A stretch of 64,000 bases of DNA. It comes from an uncultured Prevotellaceae bacterium. Its GTDB lineage: Bacteria; Bacteroidota; Bacteroidia; Bacteroidales; Bacteroidaceae. The position numbers were made by a program, and so were the translations under genes. Position 1 is the first letter of the stretch, and each line of letters starts with the position of its first letter. The stretch spans positions 1-64,000 of the forward strand of contig OMZS01000006.1 in NCBI GenBank assembly GCA_900315565.1, read 5' to 3'. Shown one piece after another: positions 15,033-23,160 of the stretch. The notes under the pieces are model-generated. The model ran no database searches. It saw only the letters and a list, made by a program, of their open reading frames with translations, and was not told where the DNA came from.

Positions 15033-15857
15033 TCAGCGTAGAAATATGGTTCCACATCTGAAAGCGTGTAATTGCTCACCCATCACGTGTTTCATCAAGT
15101 GAAACACTTGGTCGCCTGTGCAATGGCTTGTATAGAACTGGGTATGGGGAAAATTGGCTTTCAGCCTTTGAGCCAATGCATTTATTTCTTCCGGGGTCTC
15201 TTGTCCGTCGAGCAAGTGGAAACCACCGACAACGGTATGAACTGGCCAAGGACAAGCTTCCAACATATTCTCCAGACCACTATGAGCACAGCCCGTAAAC
15301 AGGAGTCCGCCTACATAAAGAGCCAGCTCATGACGGAAATCGTCGGGGACGTAATCTCCGTGGGCATCTTGCACGTAGAGATTCCGATTTCCCCTGGGCA
15401 TCGGGTGAATCTGAGGCAACCGGCTCTGCCGCCCGGCTTGCCAAAGAATATGGGCTATCGCATAGATGCCGTCGGCTATTTCACCGGTATGCTCTATCAA
15501 GATGCGCCTTTGGTCGCTTATCTCCGGCCACTCCGTAGTAATGCTATGCAGATGACCTCGCTTGGAGAAGAACTTGCCACTCAGGGCATCGGGCGAGACG
15601 ATGATTTTTGCCTTCTTGTTGACGGACATGAAATGCTTCAAGCCTCCGGCATGGTCGCTATGCCCGTGAGAGATAAACACATAGTCAACCTTGCTGAGGT
15701 CTTTACCTAGTCGCTCGGCGTTTCGGATAAAGGCATCGCTGGCTCCCGTGTCAAGCAAAATCTGATGAAGTCCCGTCTCTAAGAGCACAGACAAGCCATG
15801 CTCTGTCTCTAACCATCCGCCAGAGCTCCGGTTATCTGATAGTACTGTCCATTTCAT
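15033..15857 (-). CDS. MBL-fold metallo-hydrolase
   Basis: The 274-residue product has the zinc motif SHGHSDHAGG (residues ~62-71), ILLDTGAS before it and TGCAHSGLEN and VVGGFHLL later. This is the pattern of the MBL subgroup annotated as methyl-dihydropterin ribofuranosylaminobenzene phosphate synthase-like. Substrate unknown; cytoplasmic. It follows yjbQ on the minus strand with a 12-nt gap and is probably cotranscribed with it. It converges on the HU-like gene. Confidence 0.85.
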   Translation of the reverse strand: MKWTVLSDNRSSGGWLETEHGLSVLLETGLHQILLDTGASDAFIRNAERLGKDLSKVDYVFISHGHSDHAGGLKHFMSVNKKAKIIVSPDALSGKFFSKRGHLHSITTEWPEISDQRRILIEHTGEIADGIYAIAHILWQAGRQSRLPQIHPMPRGNRNLYVQDAHGDYVPDDFRHELALYVGGLLFTGCAHSGLENMLEACPWPVHTVVGGFHLLDGQETPEEINALAQRLKANFPHTQFYTSHCTGDQVFHLMKHVMGEQLHAFRCGTIFLR

Positions 15858-15869
15858 CTTCGCAGATTG

Positions 15870-16355
15870 CTACTCTCCAATGATTGTCACTACCAATTGT
15901 CTTGAACCGCCATAATTGCGATACTCGCAGAGGTAGATGCCCTGCCAGGTGCCCAGATTCAGGCGCCCGTTGGTAATGGGTATGGTGATGCTCACACCGC
16001 TCAGCGTCGATTTGGCGTGGGCAGGCATATCGTCGGCACCTTCCAGAGTATGCTCATACTTCGGACGGTTTTGACTTCGTCTGATTTCTCCTCGCTCTGA
16101 AGAGTAGATGCAAGCATCTCTCTCGTCTTGCTCGTTCGTCATTTCGGGCACCAGACGGTTGAAGATGGTTTCCATGTCGTGGCGCACGTCTGGGTCGGCA
16201 TTCTCATTGAGGCTCAGTCCGCAACTGGTGTGCTTGGTGAAGATGTTCACGATGCCGGTTTTCGGAAGTTTGGGCATCTGACTCAAAATCTCGCTCGTCA
16301 CCAGGTGGAAACCTCTGCGCTTCGGCTTCAGCGTTATTTCTATTTGTTGTACCAT
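15870..16355 (-). CDS. YjbQ family protein (secondary thiamine-phosphate synthase family)
   Basis: The product is 161 residues. FTKHTSCGLSLNENADPDVRHDME, HTLEGADDMPAHAKSTL and ITNGRLNLGTWQGIYLCEYRNYGGSR are the signature of the YjbQ/UPF0047 family, whose members are usually ~135-140 residues. The extra length is at residues ~73-97 (NEQDERDACIYSSERGEIRRSQNRP), a charged stretch between FNRLVPEM and YEHTLEG. It looks like an in-frame insertion (DNA ~16065-16139, with TTGCTCGTTCGTC and a GATGCAAGCATC palindrome). The active-site region is otherwise intact. The upstream spacer carries a long 9-nt tandem repeat. Confidence 0.85.
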   Translation of the reverse strand: MVQQIEITLKPKRRGFHLVTSEILSQMPKLPKTGIVNIFTKHTSCGLSLNENADPDVRHDMETIFNRLVPEMTNEQDERDACIYSSERGEIRRSQNRPKYEHTLEGADDMPAHAKSTLSGVSITIPITNGRLNLGTWQGIYLCEYRNYGGSRQLVVTIIGE

Positions 16356-16361
16356 ATATCA

Positions 16362-16531
16362 AGGAGTTACAAGGAGTTCAAGGAGTTCAAGGAGTTCAAG
16401 GAGTTCAAGGAGTTACAAGGAGTTCAAGGAGTTCAAAGAGTTCAAGGAGTTCAAGGAGTTACAAGGAGTTCAAGGAGTTCAAGGAGTTACAAGGAGTTCA
16501 AAGTTCAAAGTTCAAAGTTCAATGTTCAAAG
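16362..16531. repeat. 9-nt tandem repeat (CAAGGAGTT) grading into TTCAAAG 7-mers
   Basis: About 15 units of CAAGGAGTT, some with an extra A, run from 16362 to ~16500. They are followed by TTCAAAG/TTCAATG units to 16531, reaching into the 3' end of the LytTR regulator gene. The region lies in the leader of yjbQ. Confidence 0.9.
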
Positions 16532-17451
16532 TTAATGGCGGCCTTGACTTGTGACATGTTGCTTCGCGAAACGGGGAGCGACTCGAGGCAATGCTTGATG
16601 AGCAGCTGGGTGGAGCCCGAACGGGAGACAATCTGCTCCACCTGGCCCAGATTGACGAGAAAGGCCCTATGGCAACGCACTATCATTGGGTAGTGGCGCA
16701 GGGTTTCCTCGGTTTGTTTCATCGTGGCGCGGAGCATGTCGGTATGCACTTTCCCTTCACGCAGATGGCATACCTTGACATAGTTGCCTACGGCCTCAAC
16801 ATACAACAGGTCGGCCATTTGGAGGGTCACCGACTCGTTGGTGGTGCCCGTAAGGGTGAGAGCCTCCCCAAGCCCCTCCAAAGGAGGGGATGTTTGGTTA
16901 CCTGCTGCGGGATTATGTATCTGAACATCCCCTCTTTGGGAGGGGCTTGGGGAGGCTTTTAGTTGCATGGCCTTCAACTCGTCGTTGAGCAGCCTCATCT
17001 CTTCCAACTCCATCGCCAGATACTTGCTCCGGAACTTGAAGCGCCAATAGAGTCCGATGGCGAATGAGCAGAAGGCAATGATGGCCAAGGTTTCGAGAAA
17101 ATTGACCACAGAGAGCTGATTGCTCTCTACGCGGCCGCTCATGGCGAAATGGCGATAGAGGCAAATGCCAAGGGCTACGAGTGGAGTGTTGATGCACTGG
17201 AACCAGAGGTTGCGGCGGATGATGTATTCGGCGCCTTTATCAAACGACCGCGGCATCTTGACCAAACGCTTCAAAATGATGTCGGTCAGCATGCATATCA
17301 GGATGCCTATCACCCAAAGTGCAGCCAAATGAACATATACCTGCCATTGCCATGCGTCGAGCCCGAAAGGCTTGAACACGGCCAGCGCCATGGTCACAAA
17401 CGTGGTGCTGAGAATCCTTGTCGATATCGTTTCTTTTTGTCCCTGGTTCAT
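16519..17451 (-). CDS. Membrane-bound LytTR-family transcriptional regulator
   Basis: The 310-residue product has four predicted membrane segments (about residues 13-30, 34-60, 82-102 and 113-136) and a short coiled coil (KYLAMELEEMRLLNDELKAMQ). The C-terminal LytTR DNA-binding domain (~205-308) shows LLYVEAVGNYVKVC, MIVRCHRAFLVNLGQVEQI and LPVSRS. Between coil and LytTR domain (residues ~166-197) the gene carries a 31-nt inverted repeat (16862-16892 and 16926-16956) read as SPSPSQRGDV...SPPLEGLGEA, an in-frame repeat insertion. It is divergent from a LiaF-like membrane gene with back-to-back promoters, so it probably regulates that gene and itself in response to an envelope signal. Confidence 0.85.
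   Translation of the reverse strand: MNQGQKETISTRILSTTFVTMALAVFKPFGLDAWQWQVYVHLAALWVIGILICMLTDIILKRLVKMPRSFDKGAEYIIRRNLWFQCINTPLVALGICLYRHFAMSGRVESNQLSVVNFLETLAIIAFCSFAIGLYWRFKFRSKYLAMELEEMRLLNDELKAMQLKASPSPSQRGDVQIHNPAAGNQTSPPLEGLGEALTLTGTTNESVTLQMADLLYVEAVGNYVKVCHLREGKVHTDMLRATMKQTEETLRHYPMIVRCHRAFLVNLGQVEQIVSRSGSTQLLIKHCLESLPVSRSNMSQVKAAINFEH
16862..16956. repeat. 31-nt C/G-rich inverted repeat inside the LytTR gene
   Basis: GCCTCCCCAAGCCCCTCC... (16862-16892) is the near-perfect reverse complement of 16926-16956, with a 33-nt spacer. The core CCCCTCC/GGAGGGG resembles repeats at 3560-3592, 14950-14990 and 50040-50160. Confidence 0.9.
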
Positions 17452-17460
17452 ATCAGACTA

Positions 17461-17492
17461 CAAAAGTAGTGCATTTTTGTTGTATAGCCAAA
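17461..17492 (-). promoter_or_regulatory. Promoter of the LytTR regulator
   Basis: On the minus strand TTTG (17489-17492) and TACTTTTG (17461-17468) are 20 nt apart. The start codon lies 9 nt further, at 17451, so the leader is very short. Confidence 0.8.
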
Positions 17493-17559
17493 CCATTCAT
17501 CACATTTTTCTCCCATTGCAACGCCGTCCGTCACATTTCCTTGCCGTTTATCCCAAATA

Positions 17560-17591
17560 TTTGGAGGGATAAGTCATGAGCCCTACCTTTG
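17560..17591 (+). promoter_or_regulatory. Promoter of the LiaF-like gene
   Basis: TTTG (17560-17563) and TACCTTTG (17584-17591) are separated by 20 nt, an exact Bacteroidetes -33/-7 pair. Confidence 0.8.
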
Positions 17592-17640
17592 CACTCAGAA
17601 ATCTTTGATTTTTTAACTGAATTGAGGAATGAATACAATC

Positions 17641-18201
17641 ATGAAACCAAGAACAATTATCGGAATTATTTTCATTGTAGCCAGCCTGCTGAAACTGGCT
17701 ACGTTGTGGGGCATCCTCCATTGGAGCTGGTTCGAAACGATGTCCGAAGGCAAGTGGGCCATGTATTTCTGCATCTTTGTATTGCTCTACGTGGGTGTTC
17801 ATCTTATTATTGATAGCTACCGGCGCGATCCCGACCAATGGCTACAACGCCCGCTCCCCATCGGCGAGGACGGCAAGCGCATCCGTTGCTCTGTTCACTA
17901 TGGCGGCGACGAATACGTCTATCACGGCGAGACGTTCCACGGAGCCCGGCTCGACGCTTTTTGCGGAGGCATCCGAATGAACTTGCGCGAGGCCGTGATT
18001 ACCGAGGACGAGGAGATTGACATCCACACCTTTTGCGGAGGCATCGAGCTCCTGGTGCCCACAACGGTCAATGTGGAGGTGAAAAGCCATAGCTTCATCG
18101 GCGGCGTAGGCAATCACGCAATAGACAATGCCGACGACACGGCCCCTACCCTCCACATCATAGCCAGCAATTTCCTCGGTGGAGTGGACATCAAGAACTG
18201 A
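17641..18201 (+). CDS. LiaF-like membrane protein (LiaF transmembrane + DUF2154-type domain)
   Basis: The start is placed at the second ATG (17641), because GAGGA at 17624-17628 touches the first ATG (17629) but is 12 nt from this one. The product has ~186 residues. Two membrane helices (TIIGIIFIVASLLKLATLWGIL and WAMYFCIFVLLYVGVHLII) are followed by a cytoplasmic beta-rich domain with repeated FCGG/FIGG motifs, like the C-terminal domain of LiaF/VraT proteins. LiaF in Firmicutes senses cell-envelope stress. The divergent LytTR gene suggests an analogous sensor-regulator pair here, which is inference. Confidence 0.75.
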   Translation: MKPRTIIGIIFIVASLLKLATLWGILHWSWFETMSEGKWAMYFCIFVLLYVGVHLIIDSYRRDPDQWLQRPLPIGEDGKRIRCSVHYGGDEYVYHGETFHGARLDAFCGGIRMNLREAVITEDEEIDIHTFCGGIELLVPTTVNVEVKSHSFIGGVGNHAIDNADDTAPTLHIIASNFLGGVDIKN

Positions 18202-18367
18202 CGGACGAAGCCAACGGACGAGTCGTGACGGACGAAGGCAAAGCCAATGCCGACGGAAGTAAGAATGAAGATTACTTCAAAATTGATTTGTTTTTTCTAG
18301 ATGGGAACGGAATTAATCTGTGGAAAGTTTTGTATCTTTGCATCGTATAATAGAAAAAGAAACAACC

Positions 18368-19315
18368 ATGAATATCAGATTGGAAAAGCCGCAAGACTGG
18401 CGTGAGGTTGAGAACCTTACGCGCGAAGCATTCTGGAATGTTTACCGCCCTGGATGCACGGAACACTTTGTACTTAATCAGTATAGAACCAATCCCGATT
18501 TCATCCCGGAGCTTGACTTTGTGATGGAAAGGCTACGGGAAAGGCTACGGGTAGGCGACGGCACGTCGGGAATGGGCGACGGCACGTCGGGAATGGAGGA
18601 TGGGCGTATCATCGGCCATGTGATGTTTTCGAAGGCCGAAATTATCCTTGATGATGGAACCCGCTTCCCTTCTTGGACATTTGGCCCCATCAGCATCCAC
18701 CCCGACTATAAGCGCAAAGGCTATGGCCTGAAGCTACTAAATCATGCCTTAGAGAAGGCCAAGGAAATGGGCATCGGCCTGCTACAGATGGAAGGTAATA
18801 TCGAATTCTACCGTCATGCAGGGTTCGACTTGGCCAGCAAGCTGAACATCCACTATCATGCCGAGCCTCGCGATGCCGAAGTGCCTTATTTCCTCGCTCA
18901 AGAGCTGATTCCAGGCTATTGGGGCCATCGCGAAGGCACCTATTGTCCCCCCAAGGGCTATTTCGTGGCCGATGAGCATCCTGAGGCTTTCGAGGCTTAC
19001 GAAGCCACTTTTCCGGAGAAAGAAAAAGCATTCCAAGAGGGCCAATTGCCTCAGTTCTGTCAGAGTTGTGGCATGCCCTTGACTCGCATTGAGGATTGTG
19101 GCACAAACGCCGACGGAACCACAAACTTCGACTATTGCCAATTTTGCTACAAGGACGGGCGCTTCCTTCAGGAGTGCACCATGGACGAGATGATAGAACA
19201 TTGTGCACAATTCGTCGATGAGGTCAACAAGCAGATGCCAAAGCCCATGACCAAGGAAGAGTACAAACAAATGATGCGCGGCTTCTTCCCAATGCTGAAA
19301 AGATGGAGAAAGTGA
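18368..19315 (+). CDS. GNAT N-acetyltransferase fused to a C-terminal zinc ribbon
   Basis: The start is the ATG at 18368 (MNIRLEKPQDW). Residues 1-~190 form a YhbS-like GNAT domain (FGPISIHPDYKRKGYGLKLLNHAL is the acetyl-CoA motif; NIEFYRHAGF). Residues ~225-300 carry a zinc-ribbon domain with CQSCGMPL and CQFCYKDGRF, followed by ECTMDEMIEHC. Residues ~54-78 are encoded by perfect tandem repeats (a 12-nt unit twice, then a 21-nt unit GGCGACGGCACGTCGGGAATG twice, 18529-18600) inside a loop of the GNAT fold. A -7 box (TATCTTTG) is at 18333-18340. The following GNAT gene overlaps the stop by 1 nt (TGATG). The substrate is unknown. Confidence 0.8.
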   Translation: MNIRLEKPQDWREVENLTREAFWNVYRPGCTEHFVLNQYRTNPDFIPELDFVMERLRERLRVGDGTSGMGDGTSGMEDGRIIGHVMFSKAEIILDDGTRFPSWTFGPISIHPDYKRKGYGLKLLNHALEKAKEMGIGLLQMEGNIEFYRHAGFDLASKLNIHYHAEPRDAEVPYFLAQELIPGYWGHREGTYCPPKGYFVADEHPEAFEAYEATFPEKEKAFQEGQLPQFCQSCGMPLTRIEDCGTNADGTTNFDYCQFCYKDGRFLQECTMDEMIEHCAQFVDEVNKQMPKPMTKEEYKQMMRGFFPMLKRWRK

Positions 19316-19842
19316 TGGAAACAAATCGTATCATACTACGCCCATGGCGCGAATCGGATGCGGAGTCATTGTTCAAATGGGCTTCCGATCCAGATGTCGG
19401 GCCTCGTGCAGGCTGGGCACCGCATAAGAGTATGGAGGAAAGTCTGGAGATTATCCGCACCGTTTTTCATGATGCAACCAATACTTGGGCTATCGAGTTG
19501 AAAGAAACTGGTGAGGCGATTGGTGCTATGGGCTATGGCCCATCGTGCGAGTGTGACTTGCCGGCCCGCGAGGGGGAACCACTCATAGGCTATTGGGTGG
19601 CGAAGCCCTATTGGAACAAAGGTATCTGTACGGAGGCTCTGCGCCTGATGCTAGACCATATCCGGCAAACGACGGACATCAAATCGCTCATCAGCGGCCA
19701 CTTTGTAGATAATCCTGCTTCAGGCCGGGTGATGGAGAAGTGTGGCTTCGTTCCTACAGGTGAAACCTGCATAGACGCTAATCAGTACCAAGGTGAGAAC
19801 AGGCCAATCAGAGTGTTGAGATTGGAAATAGAAGAAAGATGA
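19315..19842 (+). CDS. RimJ/RimL-type GNAT N-acetyltransferase
   Basis: The start is the ATG at 19315-19317, which shares one base with the upstream stop codon, a translational-coupling arrangement. The product has 175 residues. METNRIILRPWRESDAESLF is the RimL-type N-terminus. IGYWVAKPYWNKGICTEALRLMLDHI carries the acetyl-CoA loop, with NKGIC where RGxG is usual. NPASGRVMEKCGFVPTGE is the conserved C-terminal motif. It probably acetylates a protein N-terminus or a small amine; the target is unknown. It overlaps the next gene by 4 nt. Confidence 0.85.
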   Translation: METNRIILRPWRESDAESLFKWASDPDVGPRAGWAPHKSMEESLEIIRTVFHDATNTWAIELKETGEAIGAMGYGPSCECDLPAREGEPLIGYWVAKPYWNKGICTEALRLMLDHIRQTTDIKSLISGHFVDNPASGRVMEKCGFVPTGETCIDANQYQGENRPIRVLRLEIEER

Positions 19843-20177
19843 ATAAATTGATAGCATGTTGTGGCATTAACTGTGAGACCTGCGAGGCTCGCCTTGCCAC
19901 GATTAAGAATGACGACATAATGCGCGTCGAGGTAGCAAAGAAGTGGTGCGAGATGAATCATACGGATCAGATTACACCTGAGAGCATTAATTGTGCAGGC
20001 TGTCGCGTGGAAGGCCCGAAGTTCTACTTCTGCAGCCATCTGTGCGAGGTGCATAAATGTGTAGCCACCAAAGGCTACGAAACCTGTGGCGACTGCCCCG
20101 ACAAGAACACCTGCAAAAAAGTTGGTGCTATCTGGGAGAACAGTGCCGAAGCGAAGGAGAATCTGGGAGGAGAGTAA
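19839..20177 (+). CDS. DUF3795 domain protein
   Basis: The 112-residue product is cysteine-rich: CCGINCETCEARLAT near the N-terminus, NCAGCRVEGPKFYFCSHLC in the middle and CGDCPDKNTC near the end. This is the DUF3795 pattern, probably binding zinc; the function is unknown. It starts inside the end of the upstream GNAT gene (ATGA overlap) and is followed immediately by the remnant of a phosphatidyltransferase gene, so the group 18368-20530 was probably one operon. Confidence 0.85.
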   Translation: MNKLIACCGINCETCEARLATIKNDDIMRVEVAKKWCEMNHTDQITPESINCAGCRVEGPKFYFCSHLCEVHKCVATKGYETCGDCPDKNTCKKVGAIWENSAEAKENLGGE

Positions 20178-20178
20178 T

Positions 20179-20530
20179 ATGCAGATACTGATTCTCGCTG
20201 CTCAGTCCGTTTTGGGTGCTTTACATCGTTTGTGGCATCAGCGACATAGCCGATGGGTGGCTGGCTCGGAAACTGAAGTGCGTTACCAGTGCTGGGGCTT
20301 TGCTGGATAGTCTGGCAGACTTCTGCTTCGTAGCGTGTTTGTACCCTTTGCTTCTGCCGATACTCGAACTGCCGCAATGGTTATGGCTGTGGGCAGGAGT
20401 CATTTTCGCGATTAAAGTCGTGAATCAGATTTCTGCGATTGTAATGCACAGACATTGTTGTTTCCCTCACACCATAGCAAACAAGAAAGTGAGCATAAAA
20501 ATGAGAATTATTCCCTATTTCTTGGCCTGA
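20179..20530 (+). pseudogene. Broken CDP-alcohol phosphatidyltransferase
   Basis: From ~20213 the frame reads VLYIVCGISDIADGWLARKLKCVTSAGALLDSLADF, which contains the complete D-x2-DG-x2-AR-x8-G-x3-D-x3-D signature of CDP-alcohol phosphatidyltransferases. Membrane helices follow (LWLWAGVIFAIKVV). The only start with a good ribosome-binding site (GGAGGAGAG, ATG 20179) is in another frame, and the N-terminal helix expected before the signature is missing. The C-terminus ends early after HTIANKKV, where a final pair of helices is expected. The gene is therefore frameshifted or shortened at both ends. Confidence 0.7.
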
Positions 20531-20623
20531 CGAAGAATAATTTGTAACTTTGTGGACATAACCAATAATTGTTCACTTGTCCTCCAGGCAACGAGCAGGG
20601 AGGGCGCATCATCTAAAGGAATC

Positions 20624-21559
20624 ATGGAAACATATAGCGACAGAATCAGAATCGTTGTAGGCGACATCACACGTCTGCCTACCGACGCCATCGTCAACGC
20701 GGCCAACAAGAGCCTGCTTGGCGGAGGGGGCGTGGATGGGGCTATCCATCGCGCCGCGGGCAGAGGACTGCTCGAAGAGTGCATGGGGCTTGGAGGTTGC
20801 GAGACGGGCCAGAGCAAGATGACTGGCGCCTACAATCTTCCGTGCATGAAGGTGATTCATACGGTTGGGCCCGTGTGGCACGGAGGCGGCCAAGGGGAGC
20901 GCGAACTGCTTGCCTCGTGCTATGACTCTGCCCTGAAGCTGGCCGAAGAGAACGAGCTTTCGAGCCTTGCCTTCCCATGCATCAGCACAGGTGTGTACGG
21001 GTTTCCCAAGGACCAGGCTGCCCGCATCGCCCTTCACACCATCTTCGCCCATATCAGGGACAGCTACGAGGGGCAGGTGGTCATCTGTTGCTTCGACGAG
21101 CACGACGCGCGCTACTACGAGAGGTGCTTCTGGGAGGAGTCGCTCACTTTGTTGGGCGACCACGAGGCCGTCATGGGGTACAAGGAAAAAATCGACACCC
21201 TGCCAGATGATTTCTGGGACGAGTTGCTGGCCTACATTCCCCGGCTGGAGCGGGGTGAGAAGGTGACGGACTCGAATTCTCCCCGGGGTGGAAAGTTGGA
21301 AAAGAAGCTGGGCGTGTGCACCTCACCGGCTGATTATCTGAGCTGGAGTAATTGTTTCAACACTGGCCAAATGCCCGACTACAACCTGATGAACAATGTG
21401 TATTGTCTGTTCGTCATTAGCACATTCTTGTCGCGCCAAGCTTATTGGACAGGTTGTTCTGCCACGCCCGAGAAACTCCTTTCTGTTCTGAGGCCCCTCA
21501 GGGAGTACCGGCAAAGATTTCTCTCACGCAGAGGCAATAATTTCACCCAGAGGGGATAG
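20624..21559 (+). CDS. Macro-domain protein with an additional C-terminal domain
   Basis: The start is the ATG at 20624 with AAAGGA in front. Residues 1-~175 are a MacroD-type macro domain: GDITRLPTDAIVNAANKSLLGGGGVDGAIHRAAG and the later STGVYGFPKDQAA loop, both intact, consistent with ADP-ribose or O-acetyl-ADP-ribose hydrolysis. Residues ~185-295 form a second, unnamed domain (YKEKIDTLPDDFWDELLAYIPRLERGE... MNNVYCLFVISTFLSRQAYWTG), possibly DUF6508-like. The last ~15 residues (RFLSRRGNNFTQRG) are read from CACGCAGAGG-type repeats that continue downstream, so the natural C-terminus has been replaced or extended. There is no obvious partner toxin. Confidence 0.85.
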   Translation: METYSDRIRIVVGDITRLPTDAIVNAANKSLLGGGGVDGAIHRAAGRGLLEECMGLGGCETGQSKMTGAYNLPCMKVIHTVGPVWHGGGQGERELLASCYDSALKLAEENELSSLAFPCISTGVYGFPKDQAARIALHTIFAHIRDSYEGQVVICCFDEHDARYYERCFWEESLTLLGDHEAVMGYKEKIDTLPDDFWDELLAYIPRLERGEKVTDSNSPRGGKLEKKLGVCTSPADYLSWSNCFNTGQMPDYNLMNNVYCLFVISTFLSRQAYWTGCSATPEKLLSVLRPLREYRQRFLSRRGNNFTQRG

Positions 21560-21956
21560 TTTTCACGCAGAGGCGATAATTTCACGCAGAGGCGCAGAGG
21601 TTTTTTGAGCACGCAGAGAGTATATTTCTCACACAGAGGAAACAGAGTAAACAGAGAATAGCGACCTGCGGTCGCTTGACTCCTTTACTCAAAGTACCTC
21701 TCAAAACTCAAAAAACTCCTTTTCTCAAAAAACTCCTTTTCTCAAAAAACTCTCCTTTTCTCAAAAAAACTCCTTTTCTCAAGAATAATCCTCCCTACCC
21801 TCTAAATTCCTCTGCGCCTCTGCGTGAGAAATGAATCGGCATGAAAGAAAACCCTCTGTGTGAGAAAACTTTCTGTGTGAGAAAACTTTCTGTGTGAGAA
21901 AACTTTCTGTGTGAGAAAACCCTCTGTGTGAGAAAACCCTCTGTGTGAGAAAAGCA
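21541..21956. repeat. Composite tandem-repeat region
   Basis: The ~400 nt hold no gene. In order: three CACGCAGAGGCG-type units, CACAGAGGAAACAGAG words, about five AACTCCTTTTCTCAAAA units (21708-21785), and about seven TCTGTGTGAGAAAAC units (21856-21955). A CTCTGCGCCTCTGCGTGAGAAA segment (about 21810-21832) is the inverse of the first block, so the ends can pair. It lies between the convergent macro-domain and TPR genes. Confidence 0.9.
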
Positions 21957-23156
21957 TTATTTCTTGTTGAGCAGGCGGTCCACTTCTGCGAACTGCTTAC
22001 CCATGTTCAGATTCAAATAAACATTGTAGAGGGCATGGGCCCACTTCTCCTTCTGGTCGGGCGCCAGGGCACGATAGCGTTCCAGATAGGGCTTGGCCTT
22101 GCGGTAAAAGTCTTTTATCTGGGTGCGCTTGGTGCGCGATTTCGACACCTTGTCCATCTCTACGGCCAGGTTGGTGTAGGCCAGTCCGGCATTGAGATAG
22201 GCATCGGCCAGCGAGTCGTTGCGAGCGATAAGGGTGTCGCAAATGGTGATGCACTCGGCATAGCGCCCGATGTCGAGCAACACATTGCTCTTGGCAAACA
22301 GATAAATCTCGCTTGTGTCGTTGGCCTCGAGCAGACGGTTGGCAACGGCCAGGGCCGAGTCGGGCTGATGGCTGGCAGAGTAGGCTTCGAGCAGGCGCGG
22401 GAAGAAATAGGGGAACTCGGGATCAGCGTTGAATCCCTGTTGCAAGGCGCAGAGATATTTTTTTTCCTGACCTGCCTGGCGATAGGTTTCGGCCAGATAT
22501 TGCAACACGTAACTTCGGTTGGCCGTGTCACGAAGTGCCAGATGGTGGTATTTCAGGGTTTTTGCCGTGTCCTGGAGCTGATAGCCGCAAAACAACGCCC
22601 GATAAGCGGCCAGAGGCTGCCGGTGGTCGGCCGAGTCGATGTTTTCCTCGGCAAACAAAGGCTGGCGGGCACAATCGATGTAAGTGTCAAAATAGTCGTA
22701 GGCGTCGGCATACTGGTGTTTGAGCATCTGAAACACCCCTCCGTTGTAGAGGTTGTTGCGATGAGCCATGAGCAGGGCGGCGTGTTTCTTGCGGTATTTC
22801 AGCCTGACGCGCCCTTTCTTGTCGGGTGTGGCATCGAGAGTGTCGAGCGTTTCGAGCGTGCGAAACATTTTGCGCACGGAGTTGAAAAGGCTTAGCGTGT
22901 CGTACTTCTGATGCAGATAGAGCCGCTCGTTGCCTTGCTCATATTGAGCGCGGATAGCATCGAAGAGAACGAGCCAGATTTTCTCGTTCTTCCTGTTGGC
23001 CGAGTCGTTGAGCAACTGGCTCATCATTTTCTCGGCCTTGTCGAGGTTCTTTCCGCTCTTAATAAAAGTCCGTGCCTGATCCATCTCTTTTTTCTGAGCG
23101 TTCATGCACGGTAAGAAGGCTATCAAAAATATCGCAGCGATAATGGTTCGCTTCAT
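21957..23156 (-). CDS. Secreted TPR-repeat protein (third of the gyrA-linked set)
   Basis: The 399-residue product has a signal peptide (MKRTIIAAIFLIAFLPCMNA) and many helix pairs typical of tetratricopeptide repeats, e.g. EFPYFFPRLLEAYSASHQPDSALAVANRLLEAN and EIYLFAKSNVLLDIGRYAECITICDTLI. It is probably periplasmic, acting in protein-protein contacts; the partner is unknown. It starts 4 nt after the preceding TPR gene. The three TPR proteins share length and layout and look like tandem duplicates. Confidence 0.75.
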   Translation of the reverse strand: MKRTIIAAIFLIAFLPCMNAQKKEMDQARTFIKSGKNLDKAEKMMSQLLNDSANRKNEKIWLVLFDAIRAQYEQGNERLYLHQKYDTLSLFNSVRKMFRTLETLDTLDATPDKKGRVRLKYRKKHAALLMAHRNNLYNGGVFQMLKHQYADAYDYFDTYIDCARQPLFAEENIDSADHRQPLAAYRALFCGYQLQDTAKTLKYHHLALRDTANRSYVLQYLAETYRQAGQEKKYLCALQQGFNADPEFPYFFPRLLEAYSASHQPDSALAVANRLLEANDTSEIYLFAKSNVLLDIGRYAECITICDTLIARNDSLADAYLNAGLAYTNLAVEMDKVSKSRTKRTQIKDFYRKAKPYLERYRALAPDQKEKWAHALYNVYLNLNMGKQFAEVDRLLNKK

Positions 23157-23160
23157 AGAA

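Noticed and set aside
16128..16535. Frame encoding KEFKEFKE-type repeats
   Set aside because: Produced by the CAAGGAGTT tandem repeat and the antisense of yjbQ.
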